NCBI RefSeq assembly: GCF_000308815.1
Contig: NZ_BAFX01000065.1
Span: 1 to 64,000 of the forward strand
Direction of reading: 5' to 3'
Origin: Nocardia concava NBRC 100430
Lineage (GTDB): Bacteria; Actinomycetota; Actinomycetes; Mycobacteriales; Mycobacteriaceae
DNA length: 64,000 nucleotides
The position numbers and the translations under genes were made by a program. Below the pieces are notes generated by a model. That model made no database searches. It was not told the origin of the DNA and was given only the letters and a program-made list of their open reading frames with translations. The first letter of the stretch is position 1; every line of letters starts with the position of its first letter. Below are positions 16,368 to 24,773 of this stretch, one piece after another.

Positions 16368-17204
16368 CTACTTCAGGCGTTCGGCCAGTACCGGCGCGAG
16401 GGCGCGCAGGGTCGCGAGGGGGTCGTCGCCGAGCACCTGCACCGCGACGTGATCGGCTCCGGCGCGCGCGTGCTCGGCGAGCCGGTCGCCGATCGCGGCC
16501 GCGTCACCGTGGGCGACGACCGCGTCGACGTAGCGGTCGCTGCCGGGGGCCGCGAGGTCGGCCTCGTCGAAATCGAAGCGGCGCAGGTTGTTCACGTAGT
16601 TGCTCAGGCCCAGGTAGAAGCCCGCGCGTTCGCGGCCCACGCCGCGGGCACGGTCGGGATCGGTGTCGAGGACCACCTTGTGTTCGACGGCCAGCAGAGC
16701 GTCGGGTCCGAGGATGCCGCGCAGTTCGGCGGTGTGCTCGGGCACGGTCAGGTACGGCAGCGCCCCGGCGGTGCGGTCGCGGGCCAGCCGGGCCACGCGC
16801 GGTCCGAGCGCGGCCAGCGCCCGCCCGTGCTGCGGGACGCCGCGCGCGTCGAGCACGTCGAGGTATTCGACCAGCGCGTCATAGGGTTTGGCGTAGGTGC
16901 CGGTGTGCTCGCGGTGCCCGACACCGACCCCGAGCAGGAATCGGCCCGGGAACTTCTCCTCGAGCCGTAGATAGGTCTCCGCGGCCGCCTCGGCCGCCGA
17001 GGCCCACACGTTGACGATGCTGGTGGCGACGACCAGTGATTCGGTGGCCGCGAGCAAACCCTCGTAGCCGTCCCAGTCGGCGGGCGGGGAACTGCCCAGC
17101 CAGATCGTGCCGTACCCGAGTTCTTCCAGTTCACGCGCCGATTCGGGGCTGCTCAGCGGATACGGCTGCCACACACCGAATGGTCCCAAGTTGTCGAATG
17201 CCAT
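16368..17204 (-). CDS. LLM-class (F420-type) oxidoreductase
   Basis: A luciferase-like TIM-barrel oxidoreductase of about 278 residues, of the group that uses coenzyme F420 in actinobacteria. Typical segments are GPFGVWQPYPLSSPE at the start, ELEELGYGTIWLGSSP, ATSIVNVWA, FPGRFLLGVGVGHRE and YDALVEYLDVLD. The substrate is unknown. Starts at 17204 or 17219 both fit; I use the one directly before the conserved region. It lies 22 bases after the HxlR gene on the same strand, so the two are likely one transcript. Confidence 0.85.
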   Translation of the reverse strand: MAFDNLGPFGVWQPYPLSSPESARELEELGYGTIWLGSSPPADWDGYEGLLAATESLVVATSIVNVWASAAEAAAETYLRLEEKFPGRFLLGVGVGHREHTGTYAKPYDALVEYLDVLDARGVPQHGRALAALGPRVARLARDRTAGALPYLTVPEHTAELRGILGPDALLAVEHKVVLDTDPDRARGVGRERAGFYLGLSNYVNNLRRFDFDEADLAAPGSDRYVDAVVAHGDAAAIGDRLAEHARAGADHVAVQVLGDDPLATLRALAPVLAERLK

Positions 17205-17226
17205 ATCGGCTCGCAACATGGCGCGA

Positions 17227-17637
17227 TCACCCGGCATTCCCGCCGTGATGATCGAATTCGGCGCGGGCGAGCAACACGTCGTCCATGTGCCCTTCGGCCC
17301 AGTCCTTGAGCTGGGACAGGATCGGCAGCAGGCTCTCCCCGAGCGGGGTGAGCGAATAGTCCACGCGCACCGGCACTTGCGCGGTCACCTCCCGCGCCAC
17401 CAGCCCGTCGCGTTCGAGGGTGCGCAGGGTCTGGGTGAGCATCTTGTTGCTGACCGCGGCCACGGTGGCGCCGAGCTCGCCGTAGCGGCAGGGCCCGTCG
17501 GCGAGGGCGGCCAGGATCAGGCACACCCATTTGTCACTGAGGGTGTCGAGGAGCTTGTTGGTGGGGCAGGCGGCCAGGAAGGCGTTGTAGTCGACCTTGG
17601 CCTGTTCCCGGCGTTGCGCGGCGGTGGTGGTCGTCAC
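17227..17637 (-). CDS. HxlR-family transcriptional regulator
   Basis: A winged-helix regulator of about 136 residues. The HxlR pattern is present: a Cys-Pro near the start (AACPTNKLLDTLSDKW), LILAALADGPCRYGEL, the recognition segment VSNKMLTQTLRTLERDGLVAR and YSLTPLGESLLPIL. Cys residues in this family often sense redox or electrophiles. Several starts are possible (17637 GTG, 17670 and 17694 ATG). It is divergent from a quinone-oxidoreductase-like gene and upstream of the LLM gene, a common layout in which HxlR controls a nearby reductase. Confidence 0.85.
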   Translation of the reverse strand: MTTTTAAQRREQAKVDYNAFLAACPTNKLLDTLSDKWVCLILAALADGPCRYGELGATVAAVSNKMLTQTLRTLERDGLVAREVTAQVPVRVDYSLTPLGESLLPILSQLKDWAEGHMDDVLLARAEFDHHGGNAG

Positions 17638-17914
17638 CCTGACTACAGCGATGCGGGCGCGGGCGGGCATTCCCGTTTGCCGCGCCGAATTCATTCCCGC
17701 CCCCGATTCGCGGCGTCCACTCTCGGATTCCCGATGCGCCCAATGCTTGCCGCGCCTGCACTCCCTGGAGTGACCTGGGTACTTTCAGGTGCCTACTGGC
17801 CGTGGCCGCCGGGCTCGACTTACGGTGGGACCACGCTCCGCACCGACCGATTCGTCGAGGCGGCGGCGTTCCACCGGTGGACCTTCATTCCTTCGCAGTC
17901 TCAGGAGCATTTCC

Positions 17915-18835
17915 ATGGTTGCTGTTGCCTTTTCCCGTTTCGGCGGGCCGGAGGTCCTCGAGGTCATCGACACGCCCACCCCGACGCCCGGCCCGGGTGA
18001 GGTGCTGGTGAAAATCGCTGCGGCGCCGGTCAATCCGGTCGATATCGGGGCGCGGGCCGGAGCGTTCGCGGCACTGTTGCCCGCACGGGAGTACTGGGTG
18101 CCCGGGGTCGAGTTCGCCGGACGCATCGAGGCGGTGGGCGCGGGGGTCGAGGGCACGCAGATCGGGCAGCCGGTCGTCGGGCTGATCCCGTGGCTGGCCA
18201 CTTTCGCCGGCAGCTACACCGACTACCTGGTGATCGCGGCCGATCTGGTCGCGGCCGCGCCGACCGATGTCGATCTCACCGCGGCGTCGACCTTGCCGCT
18301 CAACGCGATCACCGCCGATCTGGCGGTCTCGTACGCCGGGGCGGCCGCGGGTAGGACGGTGCTGGTCACCGGTGCGGCCGGTGGTGTCGGCGGTTACGCC
18401 GTGCAGCTGGCCACCAGCCTGGGCGCGAGGGTGATCGCGGTCGCCGGGGCCGGTGACGAGGATCTGGTGCGCGGTCTGGGTGCGAGCGAATTCGCCGCGC
18501 GCGGTGACGATCTGGCGCAGCGGCTGGGCGCGGGCAGTGTCGATGCGGTCATCGACGCGGCGCTGATCGGTGCGCCGCTGCTGCCGGTGGTGCGCGACGG
18601 CGGTGCGTTCGTGGCGCTGCTGCCGCCGCTCGCCCCGACCGCCGAGCGCGATATCACCGTGACCACCGTGCAGCAGGCCCCCGACGGCCGCCGTCTGGCC
18701 GAACTGGTGAATCTGGTCGAGGCGGGCACGCTGACCCTGCGAGTCGCCGAGACCTATCCCCTGGCCCAGGCCGCCGAGGCGCACGCCCGTTTCGAGAAGG
18801 GCGGCGTGCGCGGTCGGCTGGTACTGCTGCCCTAG
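17915..18835 (+). CDS. NADP-dependent quinone-oxidoreductase-like enzyme (MDR family)
   Basis: A 306-residue medium-chain reductase of the zeta-crystallin/quinone reductase group without structural zinc. The N-terminal GroES-like part has GEVLVKIAAAPVNPVDI and PGVEFAGRI; the Rossmann part has TVLVTGAAGGVGGYAVQLA. No catalytic zinc cysteines are seen. The ATG at 17915 follows CAGGAG by 8 bases. It is divergent from hxlR, so it is a likely HxlR target, and its end overlaps the convergent AraC gene by four bases. Confidence 0.88.
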   Translation: MVAVAFSRFGGPEVLEVIDTPTPTPGPGEVLVKIAAAPVNPVDIGARAGAFAALLPAREYWVPGVEFAGRIEAVGAGVEGTQIGQPVVGLIPWLATFAGSYTDYLVIAADLVAAAPTDVDLTAASTLPLNAITADLAVSYAGAAAGRTVLVTGAAGGVGGYAVQLATSLGARVIAVAGAGDEDLVRGLGASEFAARGDDLAQRLGAGSVDAVIDAALIGAPLLPVVRDGGAFVALLPPLAPTAERDITVTTVQQAPDGRRLAELVNLVEAGTLTLRVAETYPLAQAAEAHARFEKGGVRGRLVLLP

Positions 18836-19713
18836 GCGGCCTCGGGACGCCCTTGGGCGCGGAATCGTCCGGGTGCCACCCCGAATTCGCGTTTGAACGC
18901 CTTGGCGAACGCGTATTCGGAGGTGTACCCGGACTTTTCGGCGATCACCCGCAGCAGTACATCGGTCTCGCGCAGCAGTTTCGCCGCGCACGTCATGCGC
19001 CACCAGGTCAGATAGGTCAGCGGACCGGTGCCCAGGGTGGCGGTGAAGCGTTGCGCGAACACCGACCGTGACAAGCCCGCGCGGGCGGCCAGCGACTGCA
19101 CCGTCCACGGCGCGCCCGGTTCGGAGTGAATGGCGGCCAGCGCGGCGTAGATGTCGGGATCTCGGAGTGCGGCAACCCATCCGGGGTCGGCGGGATGCGC
19201 CTCGTGCCAGGCGCGCAGCATGAACAACAGCAGCACCTCGAGCAGGGGCGCGAGGGCGCCGGAGCCTTCGCGGGTGTCGATTTCGTGGCCGAGCAGATCG
19301 ATCGCGGCGCGCAGCGGACTGTAGTGGCCGACGCGGGCGGGCAGGTGCACGACATCGGGCAGCTCACCGACGGCGGGGTGCTCACGGGAATCGTCGAGAG
19401 CGTATGCGCCGCACAGCAATACGGTCTCCGGTCCGGTGTCGCCACCGGTTTCCCCGGCGGCCCGCTCGCCGTCGCGGCTGTCGGCGATCGCGTGCCCGCG
19501 GCTGCGCGGCAGGAACGCCACGTCTCCGACCTGCAGGTGTACCGGGTCGCCGTCGTCGGGCAGCAGCCAGCACGAACCTTGTAGCACCACATGGAATCCC
19601 GCGCTGTTGCCTTGGGCCGGGAAATGCGTGTACCAGTGCCCGCGCATCACGGTGCGGCTGGAATGCGGGGTGCCGGTGCGCATCGCGGCGACCGCGTCGC
19701 TGAGAATGTCCAC
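18832..19713 (-). CDS. AraC-family regulator with cupin N-terminus
   Basis: A 293-residue regulator. The first half (about 25-190) is a cupin-type sensor of the kind seen in AraC proteins (HFPAQGNSAGFHVVLQGSCWL, VGDVAFLPRSRGH). The last 95 residues carry two helix-turn-helix motifs, WTVQSLAARAGLSRSVFAQRF and LRVIAEKSGYTSEYAFAKAFKREFG. I use the GTG at 19713, the frame being open to 19845. It is divergent from the enoyl-reductase-like gene at 19860, its likely target. Confidence 0.87.
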   Translation of the reverse strand: MDILSDAVAAMRTGTPHSSRTVMRGHWYTHFPAQGNSAGFHVVLQGSCWLLPDDGDPVHLQVGDVAFLPRSRGHAIADSRDGERAAGETGGDTGPETVLLCGAYALDDSREHPAVGELPDVVHLPARVGHYSPLRAAIDLLGHEIDTREGSGALAPLLEVLLLFMLRAWHEAHPADPGWVAALRDPDIYAALAAIHSEPGAPWTVQSLAARAGLSRSVFAQRFTATLGTGPLTYLTWWRMTCAAKLLRETDVLLRVIAEKSGYTSEYAFAKAFKREFGVAPGRFRAQGRPEAA

Positions 19714-19859
19714 CCTCTCACCGTACCGGCGGCGGTCATCGGCTCGGACGATCGGACATCGGATCCGGATTATCGAGCATGGATCGTCCGGATCAGCGGC
19801 CATAGCGTGAACGACGAGCCGATTCCGGTTCTCCCCTTCACCCAATGGAGTTGTCTGCC

Positions 19860-20900
19860 ATGCGTATTGCCGTGCACGGCGCGAGCGGTTTCACCGGTTC
19901 CCTCATCGTCGCCGAACTCGTGCGCCGTGACCTCACCCCGGTCCTGGTCGGGCGCGACGCCGCCCGCCTGCGCCGGGTTGCCGAACGGTCCGGCGCGCCC
20001 GACGCCGAGATCCGCGTCGCCACCCTCGACGACATCGACGCCCTCACCGCCGCGTTCAGCGACTGCGATGCGGTCATCAACGCCGCCGGACCGTTCACCT
20101 TGTGGGGTGAGCCGGTGGTGCGGGCCGCCGTCGCCGCACGCCGCCCCTACCTCGACACCACCGGCGAACCCGCCTACCTGCAGAAAATCCTGACCACCTA
20201 CGACGAGCCCGCGAAACAGGCCGGGATCGCGGTCATTCCGGGCGCCACCGACGACGGGGTGCCCGGTGATCTCATCGCCGCCCTGGCCGCCGCCCGCCTC
20301 GACGCACCCGCCGCCGAGATCCGTCTGGCCGACCTGCGCCGCCCCGGGGCCGCCTCGCGCGGCACCGCCCGCTCCATGGCCGCCATCGTCGTCCTGGACC
20401 AGGTCGAATACCGCGACCGCAGCTGGCAACCGGTGGACGGGCAGGCCCGCACCATCACAGAGCCCGGCGAGACCGACCCGGTCGCGGTGACCGCGCTGGC
20501 GCTGCCGGGTGTCTACACGATCCCCCGTCACATCGACACTCCCACTGTGCGGGGCCTGATCCGCGCCGAGGTCGGCGAGTTGTTCGCCGGGCTCAGTGGT
20601 GAAGTCGCCGAATCGATTCCGGAGATCCCGGATCCGGCCGAACTGGCGGCCTCGCGCTGGATGATGCTCGCCGAGGCCGTCGCCGCCGACGGCCGCCGCG
20701 CCCGCGGCTGGGTGACCGGGTTCGACGCTTACGCCTCCACCGCGGTCATCGCCGTGGAGGCCGCGCGTCGTCTGGTCGCCGACGGCGCGCCCGCCGGAAC
20801 CCTGTCTCCGGCACAGGCTTTCGATGCGGCGAGCTTCCTCGACCAATTGGCCCTGTCCGGGGTGAAATGGCAGGTCGAGGAGCTCACCGCCCGAAACTAG
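19860..20900 (+). CDS. Saccharopine-dehydrogenase-like / trans-acting enoyl reductase family protein
   Basis: A 346-residue Rossmann-fold protein opening with MRIAVHGASGFTGSLIVAELVRR, then GRDAARLRRVAE, VINAAGPFTLWGEPVV and YLDTTGEPAYL. This pattern is shared by the saccharopine-reductase-like proteins and mycobacterial trans-acting enoyl reductases of lipid biosynthesis. No polyketide synthase adjoins, so an independent dehydrogenase role is as likely. The ATG at 19860 is preferred over 19845 because GGAG lies 10 bases upstream of it. Ends four bases into the convergent TetR gene. Confidence 0.82.
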   Translation: MRIAVHGASGFTGSLIVAELVRRDLTPVLVGRDAARLRRVAERSGAPDAEIRVATLDDIDALTAAFSDCDAVINAAGPFTLWGEPVVRAAVAARRPYLDTTGEPAYLQKILTTYDEPAKQAGIAVIPGATDDGVPGDLIAALAAARLDAPAAEIRLADLRRPGAASRGTARSMAAIVVLDQVEYRDRSWQPVDGQARTITEPGETDPVAVTALALPGVYTIPRHIDTPTVRGLIRAEVGELFAGLSGEVAESIPEIPDPAELAASRWMMLAEAVAADGRRARGWVTGFDAYASTAVIAVEAARRLVADGAPAGTLSPAQAFDAASFLDQLALSGVKWQVEELTARN

Positions 20901-21562
20901 TGGCCCGCGTCCACCTTCGGGAAGGTGTCGGTGACCAGGGTGAGCAGCGCGTCCGCGAGCAGGTGGTGCACCTGCTCGCGGGTCAGGCTGCCGCGCACGA
21001 TCCATTCGCGCCCGGCCGCCTTGACCAGTCCGCCGTAACAGCGCACCAGCGCCCGCAATTCGCCCGAATGCAGCGATTCGGCCAGGCCCATCATCTGGAC
21101 CATGCGGTCGGCGGCGGCGTAGTCGGCCTCGTCGAGAATGCGCTGCACCTCCGGATCGTCGCCGACCCCTTCGTGCCCGGTGACCTTCACCCAGGTGCTG
21201 CCGTGCTCGCTGATGGTGTCGAGCAGCCAGGACACGCTGGCGTCCACCCGATCCCGCGTCGACCCGGCGGGCACCACCATGCGGTCGGGGCGCGGCAGGG
21301 TCACCATGCGCCGCACCACCGCCAGGTACAGGTCACGCTTGTTGCCGAAGTAGTGGTTGATCAGTCCGCGCGCCACCCCGGCCCGCTGGGCGAGCTCGGC
21401 GGTGGACACGGCGGCGTAGGGACGTTCGCCGAACATGTCGATGGCGCAGGACAGGATCTGCGCGCGGCGTTCGTCGGGTTCGAGCCGGCGGCGACGCGAC
21501 GGCGCGTCCGAGGTGTCCTCGGAGGTCGTCGGCTCGATGTCTGTGTCAGAGTGAGCGGGCAA
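20897..21562 (-). CDS. TetR-family regulator
   Basis: A 221-residue TetR protein. After a disordered 25-residue leader comes the DNA-binding domain (about 30-78: ILSCAIDMFGERPYAAVSTAELAQRAGVARGLINHYFGNKRDL). Its start overlaps the end of the acyl-CoA dehydrogenase gene by 17 bases on the same strand, so the two are co-transcribed and it probably regulates that operon. Confidence 0.87.
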   Translation of the reverse strand: MPAHSDTDIEPTTSEDTSDAPSRRRRLEPDERRAQILSCAIDMFGERPYAAVSTAELAQRAGVARGLINHYFGNKRDLYLAVVRRMVTLPRPDRMVVPAGSTRDRVDASVSWLLDTISEHGSTWVKVTGHEGVGDDPEVQRILDEADYAAADRMVQMMGLAESLHSGELRALVRCYGGLVKAAGREWIVRGSLTREQVHHLLADALLTLVTDTFPKVDAGH

Positions 21563-22691
21563 TGAGATCCTTCATCACCTCGTTGGCTCCCGCGAGGATT
21601 CGCAGGACCCGAGCGCCGGTGTACAGCTGGGAAATCGGGTATTCGGTCATGTATCCATAGCCGCCGAAGAACTGCAGGCAGCGATCCACCACATTACCGA
21701 GTTGATCGGTCAACCAGTATTTCGACATGGCCGCGGTGGGGATATCGAGCTCACCGCGCAGGTGCTTGGAGATGCAGTCGTCGAGGAACACGCGGCCGAC
21801 CTTGGCGATGGTGGCGCACTCGGCGAGTTCGAACTTGGTGTTCTGCATCGCGAACAGCGGCTTGCCGAAGGCTTCGCGGCCCTTGGTGTAGTCGACGGTC
21901 AGCGCCACGGCCTTCTCGGTCATGGCGACCGCGAGGATGGCGGTGACCAGGCGTTCCTGGGCCAGCATCTGCATCATCTGATAGAAGCCCTGCCCCTCGG
22001 CCTCCCCCAACAGGTTCGACGCGGGCACGCGCAGGCCGTCGAAGAACAGCTCGGCGGTGTCCTGGGCCTTGCCGCCGATCTTGGACAGGATGCGGCCGCG
22101 CTTGAATCCGGGTGTCTCGTCGGAGACTTCGGCGAAGATCAGCGAGACACCGGCCGCGCCCTGGGTGGGGTCGGTCTTGACCGCGAGGATGATGCCGTCA
22201 CACAGCCAGCCGTTGGAGATGAAGATCTTCGAGCCGGTGATGACGTACTCGTCGCCCTCGCGCACCGCGCGGGTCTTGATGTTCTGCAGATCCGAGCCCG
22301 TACCCGGTTCGGTCATGCCGATCGACAGCACCATCTCGCCGCTGGCCGCCTTGGGCAGCACGCGCCGCTTGAGCTCCTCGGACCCGAACTCGTGGATATA
22401 GGGCGCGATGATCGAGGAGTGCACCGACATGCCCAGCGAGCCGTCCCCGGCGTGGGTCTGGGCCTCGATGATCGCCGCCTCGTGCGCGAAAGTGCCGCCG
22501 CCACCGCCGTATTCGGTCGGGATGGCCGCGCACAGCAGCCCCAGTTCACCGGCCCGGTTGTAGAGCTTGCGGTCCGGGTGGCCCTGGGCGATGAACTTCT
22601 CGGTGTGCGGGATCACCTCCTTCTCGAAGAAGGTGGTCGCCAGACCTCGTACCGCCTCGACCTCGTCGTCGCTCCATGCGGGGCGTGCCAT
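21546..22691 (-). CDS. Acyl-CoA dehydrogenase
   Basis: A 381-residue FAD enzyme oxidising acyl-CoA to 2-enoyl-CoA. It carries the family signatures GMTEPGTGSDLQNIKTRA, GSKIFISNGWLCD, GREAFGKPLFAMQ, and QFFGGYGYMTEYPISQLYTGARV. The usual C-terminal Glu position reads ILAGANE, with Ala in place of Glu. The QERLVTA segment offers a Glu as in long-chain and isovaleryl-CoA dehydrogenases, so it is likely active. It heads a two-gene operon with the TetR regulator and is divergent from the kinase-like gene. Confidence 0.9.
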   Translation of the reverse strand: MARPAWSDDEVEAVRGLATTFFEKEVIPHTEKFIAQGHPDRKLYNRAGELGLLCAAIPTEYGGGGGTFAHEAAIIEAQTHAGDGSLGMSVHSSIIAPYIHEFGSEELKRRVLPKAASGEMVLSIGMTEPGTGSDLQNIKTRAVREGDEYVITGSKIFISNGWLCDGIILAVKTDPTQGAAGVSLIFAEVSDETPGFKRGRILSKIGGKAQDTAELFFDGLRVPASNLLGEAEGQGFYQMMQMLAQERLVTAILAVAMTEKAVALTVDYTKGREAFGKPLFAMQNTKFELAECATIAKVGRVFLDDCISKHLRGELDIPTAAMSKYWLTDQLGNVVDRCLQFFGGYGYMTEYPISQLYTGARVLRILAGANEVMKDLIARSL

Positions 22692-22795
22692 CGTGTGCTT
22701 CCTTCGCGTCCGTGCGGGTGCGCCGCAGCGCCTCGCCCCTCAGCGTGCACGGCTATTGGCGGCGTGTCAACAATGTCGGCGGTTAGGCTCGGAGC

Positions 22796-23758
22796 GTGCT
22801 GAATCCGCCGACCGGACTGACAGACACCGACCTGGCCACCGCCGTGAAACGGCACTGGGGAATCACGCCCGCCGCCCTGGCCTACCGGGCGGTGGGGTTC
22901 GGAACCCACCACTGGGACATGACCGACAGCGACGGCCACCGCTGGTTCGTCAATGTGGACGAAGCGAGCTCGCCACGCTTCGCCACCCTGCCCGCGGCCC
23001 TGGGCATCGCGCGGCGGCTGTTCGAGCACGGCTACGACTTCGTCGCGGCACCCGTTCCCGGGCTGGACGATTCCGTCGTCGCCGCGCTGGGATCGCACTT
23101 CGCGGTCTCGCTGTACCGGTATATCGAGGGTGAGAGTTTCCGCTTCGGCGAGTACGACGATCCCGAGCATCGCGACGCGGTGCTGGCAATGCTGACGGCA
23201 CTGCATGTTTCACCCCGGGACCTCTGGGCCGACGCTCCGGTGGACGATTTCGGCGTCGACTGCCGCGACGCACTCGATGCCACCCTCGTCGCCGACGAGA
23301 TCCCCAGCGCCGGACCCTACACAGCGCGAACGGCCGAGGCGATCGCGCGGCACCGCGTGCACATTCGAGAAGCGCTGGCGCACTACGACTCTCTCGCGGC
23401 GCGTGCCCGGGCGCACCCGGAGCGGGCCGTGCTCACCCACGGCGAACCGCATGCCGCCAACACCATGCGCACCGCCGCCGGGTACGTCCTCATCGATTGG
23501 GAGTCGACCCAACTGGCCCCGCCCGAACGAGACCTGTGGGACCTGGCACCCGGCGACCCCTCGGTCCTGGCCGCCTACACCGAACAGACCGGAATCGCGG
23601 TACGCCAGGACATGCTGGAGCTGTATCGCCTGCGCTGGGATCTCACCGAAGTCGCGCTCTACACACACGGATTCCGCGTACCCCACGCCGACACCGCCAA
23701 CGACCGGCAGAGCTGGGAGGGCCTACTGCACTCCCTGTCCGTCCTCGCCACCCGCTGA
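22796..23758 (+). CDS. Aminoglycoside-phosphotransferase-fold kinase
   Basis: A 320-residue APH-family protein. The catalytic Brenner-type motif is HGEPHAANTM (usual HGDxxxxN, here with Glu in place of the catalytic Asp), and the metal-binding Asp lies in YVLIDWESTQLAPPERDLWDL. An N-terminal lobe contains FGTHHWDMTDSDGHRWFVNV. The layout is closest to spectinomycin-phosphotransferase-like proteins, but most members are not resistance enzymes. Glu in place of Asp would be unusual for catalysis. It overlaps the convergent TetR gene by 36 bases. Confidence 0.8.
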   Translation: MLNPPTGLTDTDLATAVKRHWGITPAALAYRAVGFGTHHWDMTDSDGHRWFVNVDEASSPRFATLPAALGIARRLFEHGYDFVAAPVPGLDDSVVAALGSHFAVSLYRYIEGESFRFGEYDDPEHRDAVLAMLTALHVSPRDLWADAPVDDFGVDCRDALDATLVADEIPSAGPYTARTAEAIARHRVHIREALAHYDSLAARARAHPERAVLTHGEPHAANTMRTAAGYVLIDWESTQLAPPERDLWDLAPGDPSVLAAYTEQTGIAVRQDMLELYRLRWDLTEVALYTHGFRVPHADTANDRQSWEGLLHSLSVLATR

Positions 23759-24403
23759 GCGCTGCACCTCGGCGAACGTCGTGAAGATCGGCGTGTCCGC
23801 GTCCGCCTCGATGCCCTGGCGGCGCAGGAACCCGTCGATCAGACCCCACACCAGCTCCGTGGCCTGATCCACGAACTCCGCAGTCTGCTCCGGCGACGGC
23901 GTATCCGAATCGGTCAGCCACAGATCGGTGATCGACACGACCGCCCCGATCAACGCCCGCGACAGATAGTCCAGCCCCGTCGTATCCAGCGGCACCGCCT
24001 CGGCCACCGAACGCGCCAGCTTCTCCAGCCGCCGCGCCGCATCCCGTCCCAGATCCAGTTGCAGCACACCGGTTCCGGACTGCTGCAACACCGGTGCCTG
24101 ACCCAAATACCGGAAAACGTTGGGATGCTCCAGGATTCCCTGCGAGTACTCGGTGAACACGCGGCGCAGCGCCTGCCGCGGCGGCTGCAGCATCAACGTC
24201 ATATCCGCACCGGCGGCCGAGAACGCCTGCCGCGACATGCGCGCCGCGATCTCGGTGAACAGATCCCCCTTGTCGGCGAACTGGCGGTACAGCCGCGGCT
24301 TGGTGATCTGCGCCTCGCGCGCGATGTCGTCCATGCTCGGGCGCGGGCCCGCGCGATCGATCACTCGGATCGCCGCGTCCACAATGTCCTCACGGGTCAC
24401 CAT
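23723..24403 (-). CDS. TetR-family regulator, divergent from the repeat-protein pair
   Basis: A 226-residue TetR regulator. The DNA-binding domain is at the very N-end (MVTREDIVDAAIRVIDRAGPRPSMDDIAREAQITKPRLYRQFADKGDL), followed by a helical sensor domain. The frame is open upstream, and a GTG at 24433 is an alternative start. Immediately upstream lie three copies of a CGTACNNNCRGTACG-like palindrome that are probably its operators. They separate it from the divergent 71-aa/510-aa pair, which is therefore the likely target. Confidence 0.87.
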   Translation of the reverse strand: MVTREDIVDAAIRVIDRAGPRPSMDDIAREAQITKPRLYRQFADKGDLFTEIAARMSRQAFSAAGADMTLMLQPPRQALRRVFTEYSQGILEHPNVFRYLGQAPVLQQSGTGVLQLDLGRDAARRLEKLARSVAEAVPLDTTGLDYLSRALIGAVVSITDLWLTDSDTPSPEQTAEFVDQATELVWGLIDGFLRRQGIEADADTPIFTTFAEVQRSAGGEDGQGVQ

Positions 24404-24447
24404 TCGCGCCGTTCCGGCACTGCTACGAGCCACCGCGACAGCATACA

Positions 24448-24537
24448 CGTACCGGCGGTACGCCCGCTCGTGACCGTAATCCCACTTGATTTCGGACCGT
24501 CCGTACTGCCAGTATCGATTCCCGTACCGGCAGTACG
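24448..24537. promoter_or_regulatory. Three palindromic operator copies in a divergent promoter
   Basis: CGTACCGGCGGTACG (24448-24462), CGTACTGCCAGTATC (24502-24516) and CGTACCGGCAGTACG (24523-24537) are three versions of one 15-bp palindrome. The last two are 21 bp apart start to start, i.e. two helical turns. The array fills the gap between the divergent TetR gene and the 71-aa gene, so TetR autoregulation and control of the pair is the simplest reading. Confidence 0.65.
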
Positions 24538-24557
24538 CACAACCGGAAAGACGGCCG

Positions 24558-24773
24558 ATGTCAGACCCAGCACGCCAACTCAGCGACACCCTGCGAGCAG
24601 CCCTGCCCGCCGCCTTCGACCAGCTCACCGACCCCGACCTGGCCGAACTCGACCGCCTCCTCACCCAGGCCCTCGAACGCCGCGGCCAGACCCTCGACGC
24701 CGCCATCGGCGACTCCCTCGACATCGTCCCGCGCCTCATGCGCCCCGCCATCAAGAAAGCACTCGGACTATGA
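24558..24773 (+). CDS. Small helical protein, 71 aa, unknown
   Basis: An unrecognised 71-residue acidic-then-basic protein, predicted almost entirely helical: MSDPARQLSDTLRAALPAA, then LDRLLTQALERRGQ, ending RLMRPAIKKALGL. The ATG at 24558 follows GGAAAG by 8 bases. Its stop overlaps the next start as TATGA, so it is translationally coupled to the repeat protein, and it is placed directly downstream of the operator array. It could be a partner or assembly factor for the repeat protein; that is inference. Confidence 0.65.
   Translation: MSDPARQLSDTLRAALPAAFDQLTDPDLAELDRLLTQALERRGQTLDAAIGDSLDIVPRLMRPAIKKALGL

Noticed and set aside
24059..24769. Upstream extension of the 510-aa repeat protein
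   Set aside because: The frame is open across the antisense TetR gene, but the extra residues are Arg/Pro/His-rich, and the ATG at 24770 overlaps the 71-aa gene's stop as expected for a true start.
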